NCBI GenBank assembly: GCA_963693285.1
Contig: OY848922.1
Coordinates: 6,436,923 to 6,500,922, forward strand
DNA length: 64,000 bases
Source: Xestospongia muta
Lineage: Eukaryota; Porifera; Demospongiae; Haplosclerida; Petrosiidae
Reading direction: 5' to 3'
Made by a program: the position numbers and the translations under genes. The notes under the pieces are model-generated. The model worked only from the letters and a program-made list of their open reading frames with translations, had not been told where the DNA came from and made no database searches. Below are positions 23,009-38,600 of this stretch, one piece after another (the first letter of the stretch is position 1; each line of letters begins with the position of its first letter).

Positions 23009-23584
23009 AGAAGACAAGCTCAACTTGTAGACAGGCTCAGATTCTACAAATAGTAACTACAAGAGGACAAAATGCTGAGTTAGTTCTATTGATATCAATG
23101 TATAGGATTATTAACCCTTATGATCATCCAAGTGGGTAAGGATTTATTACTTATATATATATATCTCTGTCTCAATGTGTCTGTCTATTCTAAAAGCACA
23201 TACAATGTAGTAGAGTTTATCACTCCCAAGAAATTACTATATTTACAATACACAATTCATTTTCAACATAGGATTTTTTCTAAAAATTCTTCCTTCTCAA
23301 ATTATTTGAATTTTAGTTGTCTTTTTCTGATAGGATCTAATGGCCACACCCATTTTATGAAATATCATAATTATAATTGTCACATGATCACTATATTATA
23401 CACTAACAGTGATTATAATAATACATTGTATTACATGTTACTAGAGATACAGCTCAAACAAGAACAGATGGATGGATTACTGAAATCTACCTTACAAGGA
23501 TATTTACAAGAACATTTTATGATAGTCATCATATTATACCATCTCTTGTTTTTCCATCAGGTCAGATTGGACAGCCCCATCTGA
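23009..23584 (+). other. Possible plus-strand exons upstream of copy A
   Basis: A segment at 23009-23135 follows a TTCTTACAG acceptor-like site, is open as KTSSTCRQAQILQIVTTRGQ and ends at GTAAGG. A second open stretch follows a TTTCTGATAG acceptor-like site near 23336 and ends at a stop at 23584. Another short open piece at 23720-23929 ends LCHNYNSSILQMT. No family is recognised, and AT-rich DNA can show such patterns by chance. A divergently transcribed neighbour gene is one possibility. Confidence 0.25.
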
Positions 23585-23929
23585 CAATTCCATGTCATTC
23601 TATTGTTATAACTTCAAATGATTGTTTGTAATGTGGATGGATGTGGTTATCAGTTAACATCCTATTATGTCACCATCTTATAATGAAGTTGTAAATGGTC
23701 AAGATAGATCTATAAATTTATGAATGTGTCAAGATCTGATAAAGTAGGTGTCCCACATCCAGAATATTCTGCTTTTACTGCTCCTAAAGATGACAGTGAT
23801 GATGATGTCGTCTTCGTACGTTGCCACAACAACCTCAAAATGATAAATAAAATAGTAAGTGAAGTAGCTACCCAAACTCCACCCACTTTATGTCACAACT
23901 ACAACTCATCAATATTGCAAATGACATAA

Positions 23930-24699
23930 TCTGTATACTATGAGAGTGACTTTCTAAATGATTGTGATGACAATGTCTCCTACATTACTGTTGATATATA
24001 AGACTAACTGATCTGTCATTCAATAGTATGTAGTGTACACAGTCAACACTTTATTTATTCATTCGCAATAGATGAGGTTTCTTTATTAGATTTATCTGCC
24101 TTATACTAAACTCCTCTGTTCATAATATGTAGTGTTTTATTCCTGTTAGAAGTATAAATCATGTCTCGTGTACATGTCTATGTACCTTTGATATGTAAGT
24201 TTTGTTCAATATGATCATGATATAAACAATTCACTCATCATTGTAGTAATACATAGGGTCAGACCTATACGTATTTTAGAAAGGAGGCTTCATTTTCTAC
24301 ACATATCATAATATCACTAAACATTACATAGTGTGATCAGAATACATACATACATTAATCTGTTTGATAAAAACCTCTGTTACAATCACTGTGTCAAATC
24401 GTTAAAGTGGCATATGTTGCCATGACAACCATTACGTTGAATTAGACATGCTTTAGCTTTTCATAATCAGTTCATTGTCATGTCACTACAAAGAGAGATA
24501 AACTAAATTTACACCTGACTCTGTATGTAATGAGGAGGATATAGTGAAGGACATAACTTACTACACACACCAGTCTAGTGTGAGTACATCTACATATATT
24601 ATATCAGTATGGTTCTTATAGCATGTACAGTTGACATAACGTATTAACCGCAAACACTCTAATGATTATCCTTATATATAAGGCCTTCATTTTTTGTAC
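23930..24699. other. Intergenic, no gene seen
   Basis: AT-rich sequence without supported features. Confidence 0.4.
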
Positions 24700-25310
24700 C
24701 TAGTAATAAAATAGCATTATCCTCAGCATTATTCTGAATAAAATAAATAGAATGTGATACATTTTGATGACCAAAAGAATTAGCTGGCTTTTTCCCTTTG
24801 TGTTCATGTTCTCTATATCAATAATAACATCAATTGTGTCATATTTGTTAACAAAACTTGTTTGTATTCCATCCTTTATGTAGCTATCTCTGATAGTGTC
24901 TAGGAAATCCTTCATCCCATGAATAAATAGAAACCTTTCTGGCAAATCTAGTAAGACATAGAATGTATTAATTCTGTTTTGATTGTTTCACTGTACCTTT
25001 ACTCCATGATTACTGAAAGTACTTGATGGTTTATTTTGTTCCTTAGGAACACACCTCCAACCTGTTGTCACTTCATCAATATTAATATAACTAGTAGTTG
25101 TGTCATGACTATGACATTGAGTTCATCATTATGGAATTCAGTCATATCATCTTTTAAATTATCAAGGTGTTTCAATTTAAGAGTAACAGACAACATATTT
25201 GAAGCTAATATTATTGTACATAGCAACCAATGATTATATGTACTGTTACTATGACTGCTTTGTATTGGGCATGACTGATTGAGAACTGTAATATCACAGC
25301 TTTTCCACAC
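24700..25310 (-). other. Two minus-strand open segments with splice-like edges
   Basis: The segment ending near 24948 starts after a CTTACTAG acceptor-like site with DLPERFLFIHGMKDFLDTIR and stays open for more than 60 codons. The segment around 25075-25215 reads SNMLSVTLKLKHLDNLKDDM. Their amino-acid composition is more protein-like than most nearby frames, but I recognise neither, and donors are weak. Confidence 0.25.
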
Positions 25311-28764
<3,454 letters not shown>

Positions 28765-28922
28765 TTACATGTCACACATAAAACAAACAAAATTTAGTGA
28801 TTTTTCTTTCTTGATCCCAACACATACCATGTGGTACCACCGGAAACATTTTTCACATTCCACCCAATTAGTCGTCGTCTTAGTGTGAAAACATACATTA
28901 TTAGAACATGCTGATAGTTTTT
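28765..28922 (-). CDS. Terminal exon encoding a PHD finger
   Basis: After a TTACAG acceptor, this phase-1 exon reads EKLSACSNNVCFHT, then NWVECEKCFRWYHMVCVGI, KEKSLNFVCFMCDM and a stop. The eight ligands fit C4HC3 (C-x4-C-x12-C-x2-C-x4-H-x2-C-x12-C-x2-C) with the aromatic Trp-Tyr before the His, as in PHD fingers that read histone tails. Its phase matches the exon array upstream (29065-31397). C-terminal PHD-like fingers are also known from pogo/jerky-type transposase proteins, so it may belong to the transposase unit at 31.6-33.4 kb rather than to a host chromatin gene. Confidence 0.75.
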
Positions 28923-28974
28923 CTGTAATGAAATACATGAATTGTATTATTATATAGTGAATATTTCATACTGG

Positions 28975-31505
28975 TTGTCAGGTTATTCTTTGACTGTTCT
29001 AGTGCACTTTCTAAAATGGCGAGTCACTAATCTATAGGGTAAATTATAATATAATATCACATACCATTATCACTGAGTCCATTCTTGTCAAATTCACTGA
29101 GTCCTGTCTCTTCTTCACTTCTCTTGCTAGCATTTCTGGTACATCTCTTCCTCCCTGTAACAAAGATAATTAACTCAAAAATACTTCAATATATAAACAC
29201 TACACATACTGGAAATTTAAGAATTTTTGGGTAATGTTTTGACTGTTCTAGTGTACTTTCTAAAATGGCAAGCCACTAATCTGGGGTAAATTATAATATA
29301 ATATCACATACCATTATCACTGAGTCCATTCTTGTCAAATTCACTGAGTCCTGTCTCTTCTTCATTTCTCTTGCTAGCATTTCTGGTACATCTCTTCCTC
29401 CCTGTAACAAAGATAATTAACTCAAAATTACTTCAATATATAAACACTACACATACTGGAAATTTGAGAATTTTTGGGCAATGTCTTTGACTGTTCTAGT
29501 GTACTTTCTAAAATGGCAAGTCACTAATCTAGGGTAAATTATAATATAATATCACATACCATTATCGCTGAATCCATTCTTGTCAAATTCACTGAGTCCT
29601 GTCTCTTTTTCACTTCTCCTGCTAGCATTTCTGGTACATCTCTTCCTCCCTGTAACAAAGATAATTAACTCAAAAATACTTCAATATATAAACACTACAC
29701 ATACTGGAAATTTGAGAATTTTTGGGTAATGTCTGTGACTGTTCTAGTGTACTTTCTAAAATGGCAAGTCACTAATCTAGGGTAAATTATAATATAATAT
29801 CACATACCATTATCACTGAGTCCATTCTTGTCAAATTCACTGAGTCCTGTCTCTTCTTCACTTCTCTTGCTAGCATTTCTGGTACATCTCTTCCTCCCTG
29901 TAACAAAGATAATTAACTCAAAAATATTTCAATATATAAACACTACACATACTGTAAATTTGAGAATTTTTGGGTAATGTCTTTGACTGTTCTAGTGTAC
30001 TTTCTAAAATGGCAAGCCACTAATCTAGGGTAAATTATAATATAATATCATATACCATTATCGCTGAGTCCATTCTTGTCAAATTCACTGAGTCTTGTCT
30101 CTTCTTCACTTCTCTTGCTAGCATTTCTGGTACATCTCTTCCTCCCTGTAACAAAGATAATTAACTCAAAAATACTTCAATATATAAACACTACACATAC
30201 TGGAAATTTGAGAATTTTAGGGTAATGTCTTTGACTGTTCTAGTGTACTTTCTAAAATGGCAAGTCACTAATCTAGGGTAAATTATAATATAATATCACA
30301 TACCATTATCACTGAGTCCATTCTTGTCAAATTCACTGAGTCCTGTCTCTTCTTCACTTCTCTTGCTAGCATTTCTGGTACATCTCTTTCTCCCTGTAAC
30401 AAAGATAATTAACTCAAAAATACTTCAATATATAAACACTACATGCACGTACTGGAAATTTGAGAATTTTTGGGTAATGTCTTTGACTGTTCTAGTGTAC
30501 TTTCTAAAATGGCAAAGCAATAATCTAGGGTAAATTATAATATAATATCACATACCATTATCGCTGAGTCCATTCTTGTCAAATTCACTGAGTCCTGTCT
30601 CTTCTTCACTTCTCTTGCTAGCATTTCTGGTACATCTCTTCCTCCCTGTAACAAAGATAATTAACTCAAAAATACTTCAATATATAAACATTACATGCAC
30701 GTACTGGAAATTTGAGAATTTTTGGGTAATGTCTTTGACTGTTCTAGTGTACTTTCTAAAATGGCAAACCACTAATCTAGGGTAAATTATAATATAATAT
30801 CACATACCATTATCACTGAGTCCATTCTTGTCAAATTCACTGAGTCCTGTCTCTTCTTCACTTCTCTTGCTAGCATTTCTGGTACATCTCTTCCTCCCTG
30901 TAACAAAGATAATTAACTCAAAAATACTTCAATATATAAACACTACATGCACGTACTGGAAATTTGAGAATTTTTGGGTAATGTCTTTGACTGTTCTAGT
31001 GTACTTTCTAAAATGGCAAGCCACTAATCTAGGGTAAATTATAATATAATATCACATACCATTATCGCTGAGTCCATTCTTGTCAAATTCACTGAGTCCT
31101 GTCTCTTCTTCACTTCTCTTGCTAGCATTTCTGGTACATCTCTTCCTCCCTGTAACAAAGATAATTAACTCAAAAATACTTCAATATATAAACACTACAC
31201 ATACTGGAAATTTGAGAATTTTTGGGTAATGTCTTTGACTGTTCTAGTGTACTTTCTAAAATGGCAAGCCACTAATCTAGGGTAAATTATAATATAATAT
31301 CACATACCGTTATCGCTGAGTCCATTCTTGTCAAATTCACTGAGTCCTGTCTCTTCTTCACTTCTCTTGCTAGCATTTCTGGTACATCTCTTCCTCCCTG
31401 TAACAAAGATAGTTAACTCAAAAATACTTCAATATATAAACACTACACATACTGGAAATTTGAGAATTTTTGGGTGACTGTTCTAGTGTAGTTTCTAAAA
31501 TAGCA
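28975..31505 (-). repeat. Tandem array, ten units of 247-252 bp
   Basis: Ten near-identical units carry exons that end at 29065, 29312, 29560, 29808, 30056, 30304, 30556, 30808, 31060 and 31308. Three consecutive units (the fifth spacing onward) carry a short CATGCACGT insertion in the intron part, showing unit-by-unit spread. A partial unit lies at each edge. Each unit contains one exon plus about 160 bp of intron, so the array multiplies an exon rather than a spacer. Confidence 0.95.
29065..31397 (-). CDS. Array of ten 90-nt phase-1 exons
   Basis: Each unit contains, on the minus strand, a TTTGTTACAG acceptor, a 90-nt exon and a GTATGT donor (GTATAT in the unit at 30056). The exon encodes GRKRCTRNASKRSEEETG then LSEFDKNGLSDN. 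Exons are 29065-29154, 29312-29401, 29560-29649, 29808-29897, 30056-30145, 30304-30393, 30556-30645, 30808-30897, 31060-31149 and 31308-31397. All are open. Each is phase 1 at both ends, so any number can be included without a frameshift, adding 30 residues apiece. Visible changes include Ser to Asn (29312 unit), Lys to Arg, Glu to Lys and Leu to Phe (29560 unit), Gly to Arg (30056 unit) and several silent ones. The basic start (RKRCTRNASKR) could be a nuclear signal or DNA contact; the function is unknown. Confidence 0.75.
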
Positions 31506-31550
31506 AGCCATTAATTCAAAATATAATTAACCTAAGGCTGTATGACTTAC

Positions 31551-31610
31551 TATTCTTATCCACTACACTGAGACCAATGTCTCCACCACTGGATTTACAT
31601 GCTGTATTGT
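31551..31610 (-). CDS. Exon upstream of the array
   Basis: A 60-nt phase-1 exon reads DNTACKSSGGDIGLSVVDKN between a TTATCTTAG acceptor and a GTAAGT donor. Its end (GLSVVDKN) resembles the array exon (GLSEFDKN), so the array may have arisen from a diverged relative of this exon. The phase joins correctly to the array. Confidence 0.6.
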
Positions 31611-31629
31611 CTAAGATAACTCTTCAGGA

Positions 31630-33420
31630 TGGAATAGTTTTTTCCATTTTTCGTATCTGATGTCAGGTAGATCATAACCATTCTCATACCTACTACAAAA
31701 CCGACTGTGCTCTTCTCCTGTAAATTCAAATTTTGATGTACTCTCTTCACTTTCTTTTTTTAATTTTTTTGTCTCTCTTTCTCAGCTTTTTCAACTGCTC
31801 TTTTAAGTTTTCTCTCCTCTACTTCCTTCTTTTTTTGTTCTCGTTCCATTGCCTTCTTTCTCGTTGTTGCTTTCTAAGATCTTTTGCTTTTGATTCATCT
31901 GCTTTCTTAATTTCTTTTTCTCTTATCAACTTAAGATTTTCAGAACTTGTTAAAACACGAGCACTGTGGTTTGTTTTCTTCTTATTACTTGGTAGCTGAG
32001 GTAAAGTAAGAAAATTATGAAGAATAGATGGCTGAACTTTTGTAATGTAATCTTCATCTTCAGAAAATTTACCATAGTAATCACAGGTACTGTCTTCACT
32101 ACAAGTGTTTTCTTCATAATAATCAATGCATTCACTATCGGAAGTACAGATACGAGGATGAGACTTGGATGGGCTATACAGAGGAAGAAACAGTCCCATC
32201 TTGGAGGCTATCATATCTATTTTCCCATCCTCCTCAAGTTGCAAGTAACGTAATACTGCATATCTGTTGAGGGGGTATATACCAGTGGATCTAAACCCAG
32301 CAACAATATTGGCTGGTGTCATTGCCTTTGTCCAGGCTCGACTAAAAATTTCGGTAAAATTAAATCTATTAACGGCTTTCCCAGGATTACAGGACATGTA
32401 GAGATGACATTCATTATTGTATGCCTTTTTAAGGGGCTAAAACATAACCTGTCCAGAAGTTGACACAAATGAGTTGTATGAGGTGGCAAGCAAAATAAGA
32501 TGATCTGATTTGCAGCAGCTGTCCTGATCAATTGAGGTTGGTAATGTGAAGAATGTCCATCCAGGAGTAACAAGATGGGTCGCTGCGGAGGAATGTGAAG
32601 TAAGAAGTGATTAGTAAACCATTCCTGAACAATTCGGAATCATTTTTAGACAACCCATATGCAGTACCTGGGATTTCTCCTGTTGTGAAATTAGGTTTGA
32701 TTTTTTTCCGATCAAAAATTATCATAGGAGGCAAAAGGTAACCAGAAGCACTGCATGCTGACAAAACAGTAATTTGGGCTTTATCACTACTAGTAATACA
32801 AGATATATCTCTCTGACCTTGTACTCCAATTATTTTGCCAGGTTTATGTTGCAATGAGAACCCACTCTCATCACAGTTAAAAATCAACATTGGTGATTCC
32901 AGCAAATTATTAGACTTCAATGTTTCTTCAAGCAAGTCAAAATAACGATTTATGACATCTGGGTTAGCTGCAATAGCTCTACAATATGCTAGTTTGGATC
33001 CACATCTTAATCGTAGCTTTGGATGCCGCTTCACAAATGAGCCCCACCAACCAGTGGTGACATTTACATCTTCAACTTCACATTGACGTTTCTTTGCTAG
33101 TGCTGCTCTGACAATACAAAGAACTTGTTCCTTTGTGCGAGCGAAGCCAATTTTAGCTGAGCCTACCAAAAATGTTACTAGTTCTTCTTCTTCAATGTCA
33201 TTTAAGTATCTAGGAGGTCCACTATGAGCACCAAAAGAGACATTACCAGACACTCGATCCCATAATGTACATGCACATTATACATTTCAGCAGCTTTTCT
33301 AAGAGTAAATCATCCTTTAGCTACATCCTTTGCTGCTTTACGTAACTGGGTCTCACTCTACTGCTTGTAGTGCCTATCCCTTGGCTTTTTTCCTCCAGAT
33401 AACCTAGGCTATTAAAGAAA
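31630..33420 (-). pseudogene. pogo/Tigger-type DDE transposase, decayed
   Basis: The parts appear in family order on the minus strand. The HTH near 33265-33360 reads SETQLRKAAKDVAKG and RKAAEMYNV with two stops. The CENP-B-type domain (32850-33250) contains GWWGSFVKRHPKLRLR. The catalytic core reads MLIFNCDESGFSLQH, LLLLDGHSSHY and THLCQLLDR. The C-terminal FRSTGIYPLNRYAV, a charged coiled-coil stretch and YENGYDLPDIRYEKWKKLF follow. At least four frame changes and two stops break it. The last codons end at a stop that overlaps the acceptor of the 60-nt exon at 31551-31610. The DDE acidic positions (CDES, DGHS) are still visible. Confidence 0.85.
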
Positions 33421-35390
33421 ATGCAACTATAACATAATAAATCATATATAAACAAAGAAAAATAGACTCATGTCGGGGGCACTTAAAAAAGGACTTGGTT
33501 GCACTATGTTTTCAAACAAATAATTGTCTCAGCACCTACTTAAAGCACATAAACATTGTGGTTTGCAATAAGTCACTTGTAAAAAGGTTTTTCACAATCT
33601 TATACTAATTGTCATAGTTTTGTATATATCAAAGATACAGAGACTCCTAGTTATGTATCAAAGATAGAAAGACTCTAGCTCATTGTAGTAGACTACTGCA
33701 TTCTGAAGATTCAATAAGACCAGATGAAACCAATAAGTAAGCAGATGTGTCTATTTGTATGCTTGAAGGTATACATCTTTTCTCTACCTTATAACAAAGA
33801 CTGTACATTGCACCAATGACTACATGTGATATACCTATATACACAAACTTTTAGAGCCTATGATCATTATCATAAATTTTGAATAAGCAACTCATTAGAA
33901 CTCATCTCTCTTTCAAAATAATGACTAGTAACTTTAACATGTTATCTGCCTACCCTTTCTCCTATTCTTGTGACTATAACATCATACCTACAGTATAATG
34001 CATGGTCTATGACATATTTTAGTTTATGTGATGACCTTTTTTTCCTCAAAAGTATTAAAAACAATATTATTGTCATGTAGTTATTTGATTATCATTTAAA
34101 AATTTATTTCATTCAGATTATTGTAATTCAAGTATCTATCACTTGTTTACCTACTTACAGTAAAGTTAGTCATAAAGTCAAGCAGCTATTAAGCCTCAGT
34201 ACAACACTCTTATTCTTAAAAAAGTGAACTGACTCTGTTATTACAGACATATATATATATTTACTAATGACTAAAATGGCCAGGGTTGACTAAAATATTG
34301 CTAACACATATATAGCTCAAGCCATTAACGTATTCAAGCTTCCCCATAGTCTCCCACTTGGACATCTATACATTATCACCTATTACCACGTTTGATTGTG
34401 TCGTATAGCCACTCCCATTTCCAAACTGAATAATGTTATCGAGAAGATCCACTTCAAGCGTCATAAGATGAACACATGATGTTAAAGGTCTGTATAATTC
34501 ATAAAGATTAAGTGGTTTAGACAGGACAAGACTCTTGAGCTCGTATTTCAATAATATAAAATTTATTTAGGTGGATATAGAAATATGTGAGCAAACTTTT
34601 TCCTTATTATTTAAATATTTTTATAATGTGACAAGATACATAGAGAAGATTCATTTTCTGTACTTTATCCTTCATCTTTGTGATCTTCATTAAGTGAAGA
34701 ATTTAAGTTTTAAAGTATAGACACTTGGTCTAAAAGGCCTATATTTTGGTCGTGGACCATACGTTTTATATCCCTTTGAAACAAGTGACCATTCTAGTTA
34801 TAAAATTCTGAGGAGTACTAGTGAAGACAAGGATATGTACATGTGACAAATATCCACATAGACTGAGTAAGTCTGGAACCTTGCAAAATGCCTAAGATGG
34901 GTCTCAAGTCTTTGCTTCTAAAAATGTGACATTTGACAAAGGAGAAAACAATAACTCTAGTCAAAATAGTATATACGGAAGATGTTATTCTTAGAATCTC
35001 GTAATTTTGGCTTTATATATAGCTGGATGAAAGGTTAAACACTTCCCGTTCTGTAATAAGTTCATCCAATAAGCAATTACTTTGCTATATATATATTCCA
35101 GCCACATGTCTCAATATAATAATACCATAATAGTTTACATTGTATGTCTGAGAGACCATGAACACTATTTTAGCATAAGATTAACATTTTTTAATAAAGA
35201 AGCATAAATTCAAACCTACTACAATTAATAAATTATATAAAAAAGTAACATTTTAAAGTAATTAGAACAAAAGTATAAACATTCTTGTATTTAAGCAAAA
35301 TTACACTTTTAAAACTATAAATAAAGATAATCAGTAGTTAGTTTATGTAAATATGAATAATGACATTATCAGAAAGAAAGGTAATATAAT
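33421..35390. other. Between transposase and copy B, no gene seen
   Basis: AT-rich sequence without a supported exon. A 61-codon minus-strand frame at 34366-34551 is the longest and is not recognised. The right edge is the duplication breakpoint. Confidence 0.4.
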
Positions 35391-35671
35391 TCATTCACTA
35401 GTTTTGGAAAGACACATTTCCAGAATACATTTTGCTATAAGAGGCTCAAGAACTGGAGGTAAGTCCACTGCTGTTATTATAGTACGCCAAGTAACTTCAG
35501 TAGGTCGTTTGTCTAGCCAAACCTGGATGACATCTGCAAGTCTGTCAGCATTACGATTCCTTTGGTCTAGTATATTCTCCTGATCTCCATGGCTAATTCT
35601 CAAGCCATGTCCTATCTGTCTCCATTTATATTCAATGGGTGATAATAAACGAATAAGATCCAGTTTGTCTT
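35391..35671 (-). CDS. Copy B last exon: second Death-type domain with new C-terminus
   Basis: It aligns with copy A exon 16 (WRQIGHGLRI, DRLADVIQVWLD, WRTIITAVDLPP) until CLSK, then differs completely and ends TSE plus TGA at 35391-35393. Homology between the copies stops at the same point, so the new tail was created by the duplication junction. The Death-fold helices are essentially complete before the change. Confidence 0.8.
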
Positions 35672-38600
35672 CTATAATTATAAAGACACATCATCAATAT
35701 TTATCTATTGCTAAAATATATAAGTTAATGAAGATAGAGATATAGGGAAATACTGTATGCATTAGTTGTAGATACAAAGCCTTACCAATAGTAACAGGAA
35801 CACAAACGTTTTTCTCATGTTGAACAAGTAGTCCACTATCAGTAATGTCTGTAATGAAAGTAAAAAAATACAGTTACAGTTTCATAATGAAAAAAAATGG
35901 AGTCATTAGTTTTTGTTCATTATATCTTACAAATATGATACTAATCATACCTAAAGTAACTAGTTTTTGACTAGCCAATGAATGATCTTTATTCAAATGG
36001 TCTTTGTCTATTGAAATAAAATGTTGATAAATTACTGCAATGCAATGTTGTATATATAGCAATAATTATAATCACTGTTTTTAGTGTTTAGGAAATTATA
36101 ACTAAATAATTTTCGTGTTTATAAAGTAGAGAAACATAAACAAACAACATAACTTATTTTATGTATTAAAAGTGAAAATATAGTAATAATAGAGTGAAAA
36201 ATAGTTAATAATTGATTTCATCCACAGAGTATAGATGAAAAGTGGGTTGTACATATGATAGCAAATATTTTTAATGAAATGTTTATAAATCTTACCAGGA
36301 TCTTTTGTATTCTTTTCTAGATCTACATTTTTAGCTACAACTTGTGAAGTAGCACCAGTAGTGTCTGCAATTAAAGTAATACTAACAGTAAAAATGACAT
36401 GTTTGGATATTTAACAATAAAGACATTTGTAGAAATGAAACATTAATTTATATTTAAAAATTGATTGTATTCAAAAAAAACTTTAGCTACAGTTTTTAAA
36501 CTTCATAGAGCAATAGATTAATACATTATTATTTAAAAATCACTGGTAAGTGCACATTTATATGTGCTATACTGTTCAGATATACAAACATAAATTTTAG
36601 TATTACCATTTTGTGTCTCAATCTTTTGAGCAATATCAAGGTGACCCATATCTTTTAGAGCTTCAATAAATTTTGCCCTAGTTGCTATCCCTTCATCTAA
36701 CCATGTCATTAACATGTCTTTACGAGCAGGTCCAGACTGATGATGGTTGCTCTTTTTGATTTCCTTCAGTACTGCATTCTTAATACCCAAATACACTCCC
36801 AACATTTCCCAATCTTTAATTTCTTTTGCAAACCTTATTAGGGCAACAAGGTGACATTCATCTATAGATAATATACAAAATTGTCTTGCTAGCATTCTTA
36901 TTATAATATGTCACTTACTAAGAGGTCCATCTGGTAGATTTGAGCTCACTGGGATAATTACTGAGTCAGCCTCTAATCAAGAAGTGAGATTTATAGATAC
37001 TATTATGTTGCTAAATACTATATAGTACTCTGTATATATGTCGTCCCTACCTAATTTTACACTCATAACATTGCTTATTTTTGGAGCTGGTTCATCCACA
37101 GATACTGCTAGTAAAAGTTAAAGATCATTTTATTTAAATGTATGGTAAGTACATACCAATTAGTTCAGTTGATTTGTCACCAGAAATGACAGAGCAAGGA
37201 TCTGTATTAGGACAAATACATGTCAACATCAGATAAATATGAGCTAATCTTTTATACTCACCAATTAGCCAACAGGTTTGTCTTTCATCAATTAATTCAA
37301 GTGTTGGAAGCTGTTTTTCAATACTACATCTCATTAAAGGTGGATCATGACCCCAAGATATAATAACTGGATGTAACTTGTATACACATTCACTGTGCTC
37401 TTCTTTACAAGGGACAGATACTTCAGCTTTGAGTACCCCTTCATCATATGCCAATATATCAGCACAAGCTGATATAGCTTCACAGACGACTTTGCGCAAT
37501 TTAAAACAATCTTTAGTGAGACCATTGTAGTAGACCTCAATCCAATAGAATCGATCAACTATTAGGACAGAACCAAATAAATCTTCAGAATAAAGTAAAA
37601 CAGCATAACGTAGCTGTCTTGGAAATGCAATTGAACAACTATCTATATCAAATTGTGGACTTTCTGTTCTGTCAACAAGAGCTACCACAACAGCTGTAAA
37701 TACACCCTACAATAAAAATGTTGTTATTATCAACAAAATAAACATTGCAGATGTGGTATAAATTTATAAATGAAGCTTTAAATATTAGTAATTATTGTAG
37801 ATGAGTACAACAGTTATATTACTCACCTGAGGAACGACTTTACTTCCAAATGTTATAATCATTGGATCACACTTCTTTTGAAAAAGAACTATGTCTTTCT
37901 CTTTTGCCTGTTGAGGTGGTAATACTACTGGCATAAAATAGCGCTTAACACCATCGGTTGTCGAGAGTGGAGTAATAATATGCAGATAACGAAGCAACAT
38001 TAAAAAGGCATTTTTAGTAAAAAGAGAAGAAACAAATGGTAGGCAAACATTATCAAGTAAAGATTCATCAAATACTCCAAATTCACGAAACGCTCGCTGA
38101 TTATCTGGTGTTATAGACTTACCCTCGAGTAAAATATCCTCTAAGGAGTCTACAAATGACACACGTATCAATGCTGAGAGCATATCAAGGAGATATTGAG
38201 GATTAGTAAAGATTACGTTACGAAGGACAATTGGAAAATACAAGAACAAAGCCATGGTATGTAAGTGGGATAAAAAATTCAGGACATCATTTCCATCCAT
38301 ACTAAGACTAACACCAATACCATGACAAGATACTAATGAAATTATTCCATGATCCTCTTGTGATGCCTCCTCTTTCAAACGCAATTCAAACATGTACCAA
38401 CGTACTGGTATGGGTGCAGCAATGCCAATATCTTTCTGATAGGACATAATATGCTGTCGAAGAGAAGATGATATTTTCTTTCGATTCCACCAACAAAGAT
38501 TATCAACAGGAAATATGAGCTCTTTTCGGTCATCATTATGGAAAATAAAATGATCATGAAACTCACTAAGAGTAGACAGTAGCTGCTCATTCTTAAATTC

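Noticed and set aside
30324..31037. Three plus-strand 69-codon frames starting MSNSLSPVSSS
   Set aside because: They are antisense to the array exons and recur only because the unit repeats; the minus-strand reading has splice sites and consistent phase.
28975..31505. CRISPR-like array, because of regular spacing
   Set aside because: Whole 250-bp units repeat with no unique spacers, and the setting is animal nuclear DNA.
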